From contig OX457071.1 in the NCBI GenBank assembly GCA_949752795.1, positions 77,775,983 to 77,839,982 on the forward strand: 64,000 nucleotides of DNA, given 5' to 3'. Positions 1-11,825 of this stretch are shown here, piece after piece (position 1 is the first letter of the stretch; every line of letters starts with the position of its first letter). The notes below the pieces were generated by a model. It was given only the letters and a program-made list of their open reading frames with translations, had not been told where the DNA came from and searched no databases. Source of the stretch: Hyperoodon ampullatus (lineage: Eukaryota; Chordata; Mammalia; Artiodactyla; Ziphiidae). A program made the position numbers and the translations under genes.

Positions 1-1119
1 AAGGAGCAAGATTAGTGCTAATTTGCAAATGGCAACAAAATATGTACGTATTTTTTCAGGAAAAAGGATAATAACAGAACTCAATACTAATTCAAGCTTA
101 ATACCATAATCAAAATTTTAGAGGTTGTGAACCTCTTGTTTTTTGGCTTGTTTTTTCCTTTTGCAGCCACTCATACAAACTCCTGGTAAAGTGCCTGGAA
201 CCACGCTAAATGGAAAATCTCACTAATGCCCATCATTCGTTACCTACACCAACACCACTACCTCCTACTCACCAGACAGGACTCTTAGGAAAGCTTAACA
301 TTCCTACAGTATAAGAACACATGTTTCTGGTTTAAAAAACACTTCGTGGTTTTCCCGTCACTGTGAAAAATCAAGGGTTGTGTATTATTTTGAGGAGGAA
401 AAAAAAAAAGTTACTGATTCAAACAATCTAAATAATAGGCAGGTACTAATGAAACTCAGTTCAAAACCTTAATCCAACCGCTCCACTAATCCAGGAGCCT
501 CCTCTGCAGTAACTGAGGAAAGGTCATTGGACCTACACTGACACAGCCCCTTACCTGTCTTGGACAGTTTGGGTTGATGTATACACATCCTTGTAACCTT
601 CCACCCTCTTGTTGCCCACTTCCCCAGTCAGACCTAATTTTGCAAGGGGGAACCACGAACAAAATGAAACAGGGGATTTTATAGTCATTTATTTAAAAAA
701 AGAATGCAGTAATAAAGGATTGGGCACTGGATACTATGCAAAGCATTCAAGTGATAAGAATTCTTCAGTTACCCAAAGGTACATTTAAAGCGAGAATATT
801 AGGTATTTCCTTTCAAAACTTAATGTCAAAAACAATGAATGATTTTCTAAAATCAGTATTTCTGGCAGTTTATAGACAAAAAAAGAAAAACACAGAAGCC
901 CGAAAATTATTTTTCATTCAGGTATCCTTTTATGAATAAGGCTTATTAAAATGTAAGTATTAATTTTTTTGTTTGTTTTTTTTTGTTTTTTTTTGTGTAA
1001 GTATTAATTTGATTACAGCCCAAAGTCATGCTGTTTGACTGTTGGGGCATTTGCACTGAAGAATTTAACACTGTCACCCTTCACTACTGGTTTTTAAGGC
1101 AAATCGAAGCCTGTAATTA

Positions 1120-1467
1120 GGGCTTCCCTGGTGGTGCAGTGGTTAAGAGTCTGCCTGCCAATGCAGGGGACACGGGTTCGAGCCCTGGTCCGGGAAGATC
1201 CCACATGCTGCAGAGCAGCTAAGCCCGTGCACCCCAACTGCTGAGCCTGCGCTCTAGAGCCCGCGAGCCACAACTACTGAGCCCATGTGCTACAACTACT
1301 GAAGCCCGCGCGCCTAGAGCCCATGCTCCGCAACAAGAGAAGCCACTGCAATGAGAAGCCCACGCACTGCAACGAAGAATAGCCCCCCGCTCGCCACACC
1401 TAGAGAAAGCCCGCGCGCAGCAACGAAGACCCGACGCAGCCAAAAATAAATAAATTTTTTTAAAAAG
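1120..1467 (+). repeat. CHR-type SINE, long form
   Basis: tRNA-derived head (ggcttccctggtggtgcag; B box ggttcgagccc), a CA-rich body with repeated 'ccacaactactgagcc' segments, and a cagccaaaaataaataaa tail. Antisense to ZMYM2. Confidence 0.93.
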
Positions 1468-3429
1468 CCTATATTAAAAAACTGTAATTTGAAGAAAGTT
1501 TAAGAAAAGCTTATTAGTTCTATTAAGAAGTACTATGAAAGTATTCTTGGCAAACAGCGGGACTTCGGAAGTATCTTCGCTGTGTGTCAAACACCTAGCT
1601 TTTATTCTATTACAATACAAAATCCTTTTTCTCCAAAAAATTTAAACTTATAGAAATGAAAAGAACTATCCTCCCACCTGGTTTCACATTATGCCTGGAA
1701 ACATTAACTTTGAGGAAAAGTAAAACCTAATTCCTTCTAAAGAGTTATCTGGGAGAAGAAAAAAACATTAATTTTATTCTCAGCGTTTTTTGGTTGCATG
1801 ATTTCAATGGCTTTTGTATTCTAATTTCGAAGAGACAGTATTTAATTAACCTCTATTTTAAATCCAAAAGGAAACCATTTTACAGGCCTGAAAACACAGA
1901 TTATTCAAAAGGTCTTGTCAAGTTAAACAAACATAGGTATAAATATTATATTTTTAATTTTAAAAATATAATATCAAATACTTAAATTTAAACAAACAAA
2001 AATGTAAAGCTCTTGAAACTAGGTAAATACGGCGTGTGCTCCTCTGTGGCGGCATCAGCTGGGCTGGCTGCTCTCGTTGTAAACATTCCTTGATGAGGCA
2101 CTTTTTATAGATTATGGGTCACATTTTCTAATGAACTAAAATCTAAAATTCTGAGTTCTTAAATTTAAAAAGTGGAAGGGGAAAGGAGGTCAGGAAAAAA
2201 ATCATAATTTGGTTGGGACTCAATTTAACACATTTTCAAGATGACCATGTAATGGTAGCAGTGGATAAGGGGACTCATGAAAAATGTCAGAAAAGACGCT
2301 GCTCGAGCAGAAAGCACAGAACACAGGGATTCTCTGACTCAGCACTGGCTGCCTCCACACAGGGCCCAATTAATTAGGAGGGGCGTTGTAATCCTATTGA
2401 TTACATTAAAAATCATCACTGTTGCTTGCTTTACAAATTCCTATCATGTGTCTTTACTCCTCAGATTAGTACAGTTTGTAATAATGCTATTGTATATATT
2501 ATATAAAGATTTGTGGGGTTTAAAGGAAGACAAGGAATAATAAAAATGTTTAATGTATAGAATACTGACACTAAACATAAACACGTAATTGTCACTAGTT
2601 ATTTAACTAACTGTCTGAAATGCACTGCCTCACTGAAATTTCATCCCTGAACTTATACAAACATGAGCTACAATTATCCTTTAAATAGGAAACTGCAACA
2701 AATGGCAACACCTAGAATAACTTGGTCTTTCGCCAAAGAGCACTTCTTTGCTTCCCAAAAAAGGAAACCAAACGATTTCTCTCTTTTAATTATAAGTAAT
2801 ACAAAAGAGGACAGGAAGAATCAAAGAAAGAAGCCAAACAGAGAAATACAGCCCATGTGCTGTGAACAAAAAACAATATCCTCCAAGAAAGGCTATTTGA
2901 AAGAATTGAAGTTTTGAGTTCACAATTATACGACTGGACAGAAATCTATATGATAAACTAATGACAGGGGTTCCTCAATATCACACGGTAACAACCTCTG
3001 TCTCAAACAGCAAAGCAAATGGTGAAAAGGGTGACCAGACAGTAAGAACAAAATGGAGTTTCCACATCTGTGTCCACTAAACACCTGCATCCAAAACCAG
3101 TTTTTAAAAATAAAGCCTCCTCAACAGTGGAGGAAAAGGTGTATTTGTGTGCTAAACTGAAACTGAGCGCTTAGAGGCATCAAAGTAACATTTCCTGAGT
3201 GATTTCTCATCTGTCTGTAACAAGGTACTGATCCAGACGGAAAGGGATGCAGCCTCCAGTGTGTTAGTATTTGTGCTGTGTGTTTCTAAAATGTGAACCT
3301 TAATTCTAAGGCTTAAAGTAGTCAGAAATAACAGTAAAACAGTGAAGTAACTTTCAAAGTGCAGCAAAATCTTAGCCTATAACAACTTGGAAAGTATCTT
3401 GTTCCTCTCTTTATTTAAAAAGATGTTTG

Positions 3430-3735
3430 GGGACTTCCCTGGTGGCGCAGTAGTTGGGAATCTGCCTGCCAATGCGGGGGACATGGGTTTGAGCCCTGCT
3501 CCGGGAAGATCCCACATGCCACGGAGCAACTAAGCCCTTGCACCACCGCTACTGAGCCCATGTGCCACAACTACTGAAGCCCGCACGCCTAGAGCCCGTG
3601 CTCCGCAACAAGAGAAGCCACCGCAATGAGAAGCCTGTGCACCGTGACGAAGGGTAGCCCCCACTCGCTGCAACTAGAGAAAGCCCACGTAAAGCAACAA
3701 TGACCCAACGAAGCCAAATAGATAAATAAAGAAGT
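3430..3735 (+). repeat. CHR-type SINE, long form
   Basis: Full head (ggacttccctggtggcgcag), the body with 'ccacaactactgaagccc', and a tail of agccaaatagataaataaa. Confidence 0.92.
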
Positions 3736-3994
3736 AATATATGTATGAAAGAAAAAAAAAGATTGAACCCTGTTATAAACTATGGACTTAGGAAAAAAAA
3801 AAAAAAAAACACATCCTAAGTATCTAAAACAATTACCTGCCAATGTTCATAACTGATAAAGTACTCATCAAAAACATTTCTATTTAGTGAGATAAAGACA
3901 CAAATTTTAGACAAATAATCCATTTTGTTAAACTACACTGCTGCAAATACAGATACATCTTAGTTTGGGGGCCCACGGGGCTGGCGGTACTCGC

Positions 3995-4167
3995 CTTGTA
4001 GTACCAGTCCTGGAACCGTCGGCAGCAGTCCTCGCTGCAGAAGTCCCTCACCACGCCGTCCAGCTCCTTCGTCGCCCCCTTCTTACACAGCTGAGAGCAG
4101 TAGTTGCAAGTCACACACCTCAATCCTAAACGCCTTGCAAAATCCTGTTTGTACAACAGTTTGCAGC
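3995..4167 (-). CDS. ZMYM2: ZMYM2 coding exon 10 (residues 707-764, eighth and ninth fingers)
   Basis: The acceptor is ATTTCTCAG|GCTGCAAAC. It encodes GCKLLYKQDFARRLGLRC, then CNYCSQLCKKGATKELDG and DFCSEDCCRRFQDWYYK, finishing finger 8 and carrying finger 9. The family next reads Ala-Ala-Arg-Cys, while the genomic read-through after YYK turns into an unrelated ASTASP, so the exon ends about here. The best donor is TACAAG|GCGAGT, again GC. A GT alternative four bases on (GCGA|GTACCG) would end in phase 1. The next exon is outside the window, so this end is less sure. Confidence 0.92.
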
Positions 4168-6438
4168 CTGAGAAATATAAGGTTTTATTATTAAAACAAA
4201 AACTCATTTTTGAGGTAAGAAGGAGTTTTACAGTCAAACAGACCACTGGCTTTAGAAAGTGTTTATAAATTCACATATACAGTCCTCCTTCTCTCCTGAT
4301 CAAAACTGTGAAGTCTACTGTGATCAACACCAGCCTGTGAAAACTGCAACAGAACATGGAATATTACAATAGATACGGTGTGGGTTCAAATAATTCATGT
4401 TCTAAGACTTTCAAATCTAGTAACACTTCAGAACTGTTGAACCTGCTCTGTGTAAATATAATCCAATAGAATCCTGCTTAAGTATCACAAACACACCACA
4501 AATGGGCATTTTAGAGAAATGAAAAGTGGAGACTCTTGAGAGGCAATGAGCAAACTTAAAGATACCTTCAGCTAAGCAGGCATTTTAGCTCAGTTTTCTA
4601 GCCTTGCCCGTCTCTGTCACCCTAAAGGACCTTCGGGGAAGTAACACTGGTTTAATGACTCGTCCAAAAACAGCATTTTGTTATTCTGTTCTTTAATCAA
4701 AACACTTCCTTTACCTACTATATAAATGCATTATTTTAACGGTCCTTACATTTAAATCTTAGTTATTCCCTATGATATCTCTATAAGGATTAAATAATCT
4801 TCATATATCTACTCATGCTGTGCACTTAAGAATGACCTTCCACTCATGTATCTACCAAGATACGACCCATCCTTTCATAGGGACTGCAACTGTTTCCTAT
4901 GTAATTTACTTGGCAATTACTTACGAACTGTCCTTATGGCTTCTTTTCTGTCACTTTGAACTATATCTTAAAACATGTTTAATATTTTACCTTTATTAGC
5001 TTTATCTTTCTAACTAGGTTTTGATGGTAGTACCAGGTATTACATGTTTTTTTATTTCTGACAGGTTCCAGCAGAGAACTAGGTGCAGTCAGAGAAAGCA
5101 AATATATTACTAAACAGGAAAAAAACAGACATCCTTTTTAACCTTTTATTGCCCAGAAAGTCCTTCCAATTGAAGATTATGTTCTTTAATGTCAATTATC
5201 TTTTTGTTTCAACTTGTCGTTCATTTTAGTAAAATCCATATAATCCAAATGATGCAAGATCCTTGATATGTATGCTAGCCCTCAACACTAATGCACTCTG
5301 ATTTGTGAATCACTGAGACTGTCACTGCACAAGAATTCAGGTAAAAGAGTTAAATTAAATTCAGAATCAATCTCTTTAATGAAACATTACGTCACTTTTC
5401 ATTACAGCTGCAATCTTAACAGTAAACATGGTTACTTTTCATCTGGGGGACTGAGCCTTCATGAATAGGAATGCCTGCTGTAAGCAGTACCCTCTTGCAG
5501 ACATGACCTCAAGTGTGAAATGTTTTAATGTATAAACAGAGGCACCTGTTGAATGGACTAATAATCTTTTGATATTGCTGCCATTCCCTACTGCTTTTAG
5601 GATTTTCCAACCTTTTTCTTGCCTCTAACTAGCAGTAGAAATCGATAGAAAAAGTGGATCCAGGAAGAAGGGGAAAAAAAAAAAAAACCTGGAAAATAAT
5701 TGATGAGGACAGCAGGTAGGAAAGCTGGGAGGCCAGTGCCTGGGGCCAAAGAAAGAACAAAGAGTGAGAGCCACAGAGCAGAATAGGACATTTGGGGAAA
5801 AGTAAAAATAGAAAAAGCCCAAAACCCTTAGCTACAATCCTGGCTCCTATCTCTGGAGGATCAGAATGAGAAACAAACTCCATTTTTCTAATCTGCCGCC
5901 TGGCACCGGAGCAGCAAAAAGTATAAATGAGAGGAAAGAGAATTCCTGAATGTACTACTACAAAAGCCAGTGTCTCCCTGGCATCCCAAATAGAAAACCT
6001 AAAAGTCTTTTCTGCCTGTAGTAATGCCTCGTGTGATGTTCCTTCTGGTATACTGAATACCTTTGTAGACTAGGCAGTAAATGGGCAGGGAATGAAGCCA
6101 ATGGAAAATAATTCTAATCCACTTGGAAAATCAACTTTCAGATCACAATCTGTCTGTTTAGAAATAACGTGGTATGATAATGCTTTTAGTTTATTCTCAA
6201 AACTTCCTTGTAATGGAAAAACATGTTACCAAATTCTTAGAGATAAAACACCCTGAGGCCCAGAGGTCTATAAATATATATAAAATAACAGTAGAAAAGC
6301 TAACTCAATTTTTTTGTTCAGCTATACAATTGTACCACTACTCTGAACATATGCAGTTACATATTTTGAAAATGTTTCGGCAAAAAATTAACATTAAATA
6401 TTAATGAAAGTTATGAACAACACTGTATATGCACTTGC
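4168..6438 (-). other. ZMYM2: ZMYM2 intron between coding exons 9 and 10 (GC-AG)
   Basis: A 2.3 kb intron with a GC donor at 6438-6437 and the acceptor CAG at 4168. It has no SINE of the CHR type and no recognised repeat by eye. A poly-A run near 5670-5685 produces spurious minus-strand frames. Confidence 0.85.
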
Positions 6439-6589
6439 CTTCACTACAGAAAGGTCTCTTAACTCCAGAGAAATTCACTGTTTCGTGAAGAGTCTTCTCC
6501 TCTTGACAGTATTCACAATATGTAACTATGCAGTGCAGCTTCTTATAGTCATCTGAACAAGTTTTGCTGCAGAATTGATGCACTTTGTT
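6439..6589 (-). CDS. ZMYM2: ZMYM2 coding exon 9 (residues 657-706, fingers 7 and 8)
   Basis: The acceptor is GTGCATTTAG|AACAAAGTG, with a poor pyrimidine tract. It encodes NKVHQFCSKTCSDDYKKLHC, then CEYCQEEKTLHETVNFSG and RPFCSE, finishing finger 7 and covering most of finger 8. The end reads GTGAAG|GCAAGT, a second GC donor. It leaves one base, which joins GC from the next exon to give Gly. At 151 nt it is not a multiple of three, so skipping would break the frame. A large inverted repeat begins 81 bp upstream of the acceptor. Confidence 0.95.
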
Positions 6590-6670
6590 CTAAATGCACA
6601 ATGGGAACCTTGGTAAGTGTATGACATCCACCTCAAGAACAAGTTTAAGAAATACACAAGCCACTTTTAC

Positions 6671-6907
6671 AGAAACAAAGTTAAGTCATTTACCTACTTA
6701 ATGTTATAATCCTTAGCGATACATTTCCTATAGGCCACAGACACCCAGTTTAACTAATTCACTGCTATATTTAGACATAGCTCCACAAAATTCAATACCA
6801 TTAACTACCCTAAAATTACTCCGTGAAAGAATAAAGGTATATAAGTATCACTAAGACAAGATGGCAGTCTGGTGCTGCTAACAGAACTGGAGAAACGGGA
6901 AGAAAAC
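6671..6907 (+). repeat. Inverted repeat, arm 1
   Basis: Its sequence matches the reverse complement of 7256-7491 with about eight substitutions and two 2-bp indels over about 235 bp (roughly 96% identity by hand). It begins agaaacaaagttaag and ends gggaagaaaa. It is not a repeat family I know. Confidence 0.93.
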
Positions 6908-7255
6908 AATGGAAGATACAACATGGATAAGCTACAAAAAGATAAGAACTATGACAATTATATCATTTTCACTCAAAAAGAAATATTCTTAAAAAAAGAA
7001 AAAAGAAATAGTCTTTGTTGAGTACAGTCAAGCAGACTCGATCGCATTCCTACCACAGCTTAACAGTGACAGACCTACTATGGGTGAAGTATTCCACTGG
7101 GGGTCATCACACGGTGTGCGGCCAAGTGTGAGACTGAGTTGGTTCCCTTGAACAGAGCAAGGTTAGTAATTATTTAGTTATTTCTCCTGGCCCCAAATCC
7201 ACAAGAGCCAGAGCTACTTCTCAAATATCCAGCCGACCAGGAAAGGGCGGCAGCT

Positions 7256-7491
7256 TTTCTTCTCCCATTTCTCCAGTTCTGTTAGCAACACCAGACTGCC
7301 ATCTTGTCTTAGTGATACTTATACTTTTATTCTTTCACTGAGTAATTTTAGGGTAGTTAATGGTATTGAATTTTGTGGCGTTATGTCTAAATATAGCAGT
7401 GAATTAGTTAAACTGGGTGTCTGTGGCCTATAGGAAACGTATCGCTAAGGATTATAACATTAAGTAGGTAAATGATTTAACTTTGTTTCTG
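7256..7491 (-). repeat. Inverted repeat, arm 2
   Basis: Reverse-complement partner of 6671-6907, separated by a 348-bp unique spacer. Its outer edge abuts a T-run followed by cag on plus (ttttttttcagggcc). Transcribed from ZMYM2, the two arms could fold into a long hairpin. Confidence 0.93.
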
Positions 7492-8495
7492 TTTTTTTTC
7501 AGGGCCTTCAACATCCTTCCTGCTGTGATTTAAAGATGGTAACAGTCACTAAAACTCATCACTGGGTGCTGACAACAGTCTCAAAGAATGACTGGTTTAA
7601 ATGCTCTTGAGACAGCACCAAACACAATAACAAAACTAAAGAATTCTCTAGGGACTAAATAATAAAATTTCAGATTTCCGAAGTACTTTAGAAATCATGC
7701 AGTCCAGTTCTGGGGATGACCTTCTGCCTAAGACTCAGATACTGAGGGATTTGCCAAGAGCCACTATTAAGTTTGGCTCAAGAGCAGCTGTTGTTAGCAC
7801 TACATCTTGTACACCATTTATTACATACTCCATGCCCTTAAAAACATGGAAAGAAAGAACAGCCGAAGGTGAACCCTGCTCAAGGAGCAGCATCCAGCCA
7901 GGGCCGCCCTGTCCCATCCTCCGCCCACCCCCATCCATCCATCCATTCCGTACTGCCCCCTTACTGAACCAAACATTAACGCTCACAGTTTCTGCTACGG
8001 CAAAAAGACGCGGCAAAGTAAATTAATAAACTGGTGAAGGAAAGAGTGATGAGAAAGGGAGAATAAAATTTATATTAGGATCCCTTTATTAAAACACAAT
8101 TATAAAACGTTAATGACAACATGGTAAACATAAGGCAATGTAAGATACTACAGTTAACAGACAATACTTATAAAGATGGGGGTGAGGAAAGAGACGGGAA
8201 CAACACTGCACAAACAAAAGACACCCCAGGTATGTGGCTAAAATGACATTCTGTACGCTACTATGAACACAATATATTGTGGATATGACTTCAATAATTT
8301 TTTGTTTGACCTAAAAAGAAACAGATCCTTTCTTGGTGCTACTCCCACATAAAAAAAGCAAATAATCCAATCATCACATAATCTGAACTAATCCTTATCC
8401 ACTAAGAAATAGGTTCTCAAATGGAAATGTCATAGTTACTATACCAGACTTTCATTTTAGCACTAGATAACATACATTAACAAAATAGGACTTGC

Positions 8496-8612
8496 CTCCC
8501 ATTCCAGGATTTCTGGCTTTGAACAAAAGGAATTTTTGCAATAGTTGCACTTCAACTGAATATCACTTGGAGCTACAAACTGGCCGTTGGGAGATGACTG
8601 CATGCTGAGAGC
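8496..8612 (-). CDS. ZMYM2: ZMYM2 coding exon 8 (residues 618-656, seventh finger start)
   Basis: The exon runs from acceptor TTGTTTTAG|GCTCTCAGC. It encodes ALSMQSSPNGQFVAPSDIQL, then KCNYCKNSFCSKPEILEWE, a linker plus the first Cys pair of the seventh finger. The exon end reads TGGGAG|GCAAGT: the donor dinucleotide is GC, with otherwise perfect U1 pairing. No GT donor nearby keeps the frame, and the next exon (NKVHQFCSK) joins in phase 0, so the GC donor is well supported. The exon is 117 nt with both ends in phase 0. Confidence 0.95.
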
Positions 8613-11249
8613 CTAAAACAAAGCACAAAACACACCAGAGTCTGAGGTGGATTTTAGAAGTTTTTTTTTTTGTGTGACGACCATCAAGTATCCTTGACGT
8701 CCAGGATAATAGTACCTATCTTTCTTAAATACTTATTTCCTCAACGTATAAAATTACATTTCTAAATTTTGTCTTTAAAAATACTAGTATGCTAAGTTCG
8801 TTTTATGAAACTGAAGTTCATTTTCTACCACATGATTCCTACTAACTATTTAAAATAATACGGAAAAGGAAAAAAATCATAAAGTTCAATTATGATTTTT
8901 TCTTTAAGAAAATACAAGCAAATAATAGTGAGGTCAGTTCACCAAGTTCTGAACTAGTAAATAAACACAAAAGGACCTAGCTCCTAGTTCTGCCTCTAGT
9001 AGCTAATTTACTAATGATTTGTTGCATTATTGCCATCATTTTCATTCCAAGTCCATCCGTGACAATAGCCTTTTTATACTTTTCTTAAAACAAAGTTGGG
9101 GGGGGTAAGCTTTACAGACTGGTATTGATGCCAGAAATTTATTTTAGTTTTATTACATTTTTAAGAGTTAAAACGATTTACAGAGTAGAAAAAGATATAA
9201 GCATACATGGGCTTTAAAAGTTTTGTTCTGGGACTTCCCTGGTGATCCAGTGATCAGGACTCGCACTCTCACTGCCGATGGCCTGGGTTCAATCCCTGGT
9301 CAGGGAACTAAGATCCCACAAGCCAGGCAGCATGCCCAGCGGGGGGGGCGGGGAATTTGTTCTAATTTCTAATCTGAGTGATTAGTAGAGTATGCTGATA
9401 TTTAATTCTCACTCTTCAATCCATATTACATATAATCTGTTGAATGTATGAAATAGCTAGTACAAAATTTTTCAAGGCAGCAATGGAGGGAGAAAAAAAC
9501 CTGTATCATTTTAAAACTTCGACATACATCATACAACACAGTTAGAATTTGTGAAAAGAAAGAAAACACGCTTATTTAAGACCGTAACTACCAGGTAAAT
9601 GAATTATTTAAAAAAATAAAACCCAGCAACAATACCCTTACCTTAGTGTTTCCAAAAAACTGAAGTCCATTAAAGTTAATTATCCTTTCAAAACAAATGA
9701 AATGTTATCCTATTATCTTACTATGAAATGGAAAAACATCTAAGGAAGACATAAAACTTCAAGATCTACGGTTTGCTTTAAGATAAAGAAATAATGCTGC
9801 TTTTCTATTTGTCAACTTTGTACTTTTGTGCAGTCACAGAGTGATGAGGCTGCCCTACAGGCTTATCTTGGATGCATTCCTCCGCAGTAAGAGTCTAAAT
9901 TGTTTCTTTAAAATATACAATGTATATACACGAATGTTCTTATCAAATGATGGGCAATACAAGTTTCAATTAAATGAAAAAAGTAGTGAAAACATTTTCA
10001 ATTCACATTTCAGTTTACCCAACATCAAAAAGGAAGAAACTTAAAAATCTGACAAAGACACTGTCCTCCTCTCCCATAATTAACCCTTAGTCCTTAATTT
10101 CTATTTTGAGAAGAACCAACAAGTGGAAAGCAATGTTTACCACTCTCAGGATGTATCAGGGGCCACATCCCAACTTCCAAAAGAAAAGTTTAATCTTGAA
10201 TGTGGTTAATTACCTAAGCTCAGGCAAGGTCTAACGATGAACAAAAACAACATTCCCCTGGCTGAATTCAAACGAATGAACTCAATCTAGCCTGAAATTC
10301 CATACACATCAGGTAAACCACTTCACTCATGCTGCATCCCCAACTACTCCGCCTTACTGGTCAACCGGCTTACATCTGAACACATCCAGCAGTCCTATCC
10401 TGAGACTATCCATACTCCAGCTCTGACAACTACGTCAGAGAGCTCTTCTTTACACTGACCGAAACGAAAAGCGTCTCCCTGAAGCTGATCTTGAATGAAC
10501 CGAAGGCCGACCGGGACGAGTCCCGTCTCCAGTCCCACAGCAAATTTCTAAGACGTGAAGAAAACGTGCACGCTTGTCACTTCCGGGGTAAGGGTACCTA
10601 CATCCTCCACCCACTTAACATAAAACAGAACCCGTAAAAGTCAGATGCTACTCAAACCATCTGCTAAGAAACAACTGCACGGCAGGCACTGAGCTCAATG
10701 ACACTGTGAAAATGAATCAAGAAAAACCTCATTCAAAATGGGGCCAGGAAGCTGGGCGGCTAACTTCAGACCAGCAGGAGGAGAGGTGCCTGCTTGCCCA
10801 GCAACCCAGGGGCAACCCAGCGGTGAGCAGCCCCACCCGGGACACTCGCCCTCCTCCAGCTCCCCCCGGGCTCCAATCTCGCCCAGCCCCCACCCCTTTC
10901 CTCCCCGCCTTCAGTCTCCAGGCATGCCTGTGGGGCCGCCTCCTCGGCTACTCCGAGTAAACTCGTTTGCTGGCTAGACCACTCACCCTTTTGTTTTAAA
11001 GGCTGGTAGCTAAAATTTACTTTCCTTCCAAGTCTGTATCATAAATAACAATTAAGAAGTCAATTTCGAGCAACTGTGCTTAGAGAGCTGGTGAAGCTAC
11101 CTCTGCGCTGACTCCAGAATCTCTACCCTCCAATTTGACCCTCAACAAAATATGTAAAAATCAGCACATTGAATAAAGATGAAGTATATTACATCGTTAA
11201 TTTTCTTTGTGTATTTTACTGGAAGCATTAGGCAAAGTAAATAACAAAC
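8613..11249 (-). other. ZMYM2: ZMYM2 intron between coding exons 7 and 8
   Basis: A 2.6 kb intron with a short SINE at 9230-9353 and a GC-rich patch at about 10740-10975. The rest is AT-rich sequence without recognised features. Confidence 0.85.
9230..9353 (+). repeat. Short CHR-related SINE (head only)
   Basis: Head 'gggacttccctggtgatccag', B box ggttcaatcc, then 'cagggaactaagatcccac'; ends in a G-run. Flanked by tttgttct target duplications (near 9222 and 9356). Confidence 0.88.
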
Positions 11250-11365
11250 CTGGAATTTAGCCACACAATTGGAATTGCAAAAGTTATACAGTTTTCCATC
11301 AGGCATTGTGGCTTGATACTGAGGTAAAGAGTTTCGCTTACAAAAATGGCAAATAATTCCCAAAC
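11250..11365 (-). CDS. ZMYM2: ZMYM2 coding exon 7 (residues 579-617, sixth finger)
   Basis: The acceptor is CTCTCCTAG|GTTTGGG, completing a Ser codon, then LGIICHFCKRNSLPQYQATM and a segment with YNFCNSNCVAKFQ, the sixth MYM finger. The donor is TTCCAG|GTTTGT, like the weak donor of coding exon 3. The exon ends in phase 0. The intron before it is the shortest here (460 bp), so exons 6 and 7 form a close pair. The Asn in FCNSNC is Ser in the human protein as I recall it; the cysteines are kept. Confidence 0.96.
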
Positions 11366-11825
11366 CTAGGAGAGAAAAAGTACATATCTGATTTTTTATA
11401 AAATAATCAAAGTTTTTTAAAAAAAATCTTAATTGACCTCTGAGAATAGTTTAATGAAACTTTATGTAAATGTTATTTTATTAATTTCTGAGATTATTTG
11501 CACCTTAAAAAAACTGTCATAAAAGAAGACTGATACTATCTCTAAAACATACACAGATACATGAAACAATCTCAGCTTTAGATCATGTCTGAATGGAAAA
11601 CAATTTGAGTTAGGAGTGCAGACATGGGCAGAGCTTCACCAATCATTTAAAAATTAACTGATCAAAAGCATTAAGGTTTGCACTAAGGAAGTTCAGTGTG
11701 ATAATAAAGATAAACCAGTTACGCAGTTAAAAGTGAGCGTAAAAAGAAAGTCAGAGGAGAAAGAGTAGTTAAGAAATTATTAATGTTACGAAAGTTTTTT
11801 AACTTTCCAAATACCTGAGACTTAC
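11366..11825 (-). other. ZMYM2: ZMYM2 intron between coding exons 6 and 7
   Basis: A short 460-bp AT-rich intron with no repeat insertion. Confidence 0.88.

Larger units (their letters stand above)
1..3994 (-). other. ZMYM2: Intron after ZMYM2 coding exon 10 (partial)
   Basis: AT-rich intron running off the left edge. It holds two CHR SINEs (1120-1467 and 3430-3735) and no further exon that I can find; the expected next residues (RCDCCKSQG) are not encoded here. The open frames at 736-939, 1794-1985, 2277-2540 and 2663-2917 have no recognisable product. Confidence 0.8.
6590..8495 (-). other. ZMYM2: ZMYM2 intron between coding exons 8 and 9 (GC-AG)
   Basis: A 1.9 kb intron with a GC donor. 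Its main content is the inverted repeat described separately. The frames at 7697-8026 and 7735-8016 overlap on opposite strands and have no recognisable product. Confidence 0.85.

Noticed and set aside
3884..3994. Read-through of ZMYM2 coding exon 10 (STASPVGPQTK) as real protein
   Set aside because: The residues after YYK do not follow the family (Ala-Ala-Arg-Cys expected) and a donor-like site lies exactly there.
3991..3994. GT donor (GCGA|GTACCG) instead of GC for coding exon 10
   Set aside because: Weaker consensus, and it would leave a phase-1 A that cannot form the Ala expected next; kept as an alternative because the next exon is outside the window.
7697..8026. 109-residue plus frame and 93-residue minus frame as a gene pair
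   Set aside because: They overlap on opposite strands, have no known domain, no splice support and lie in an intron.
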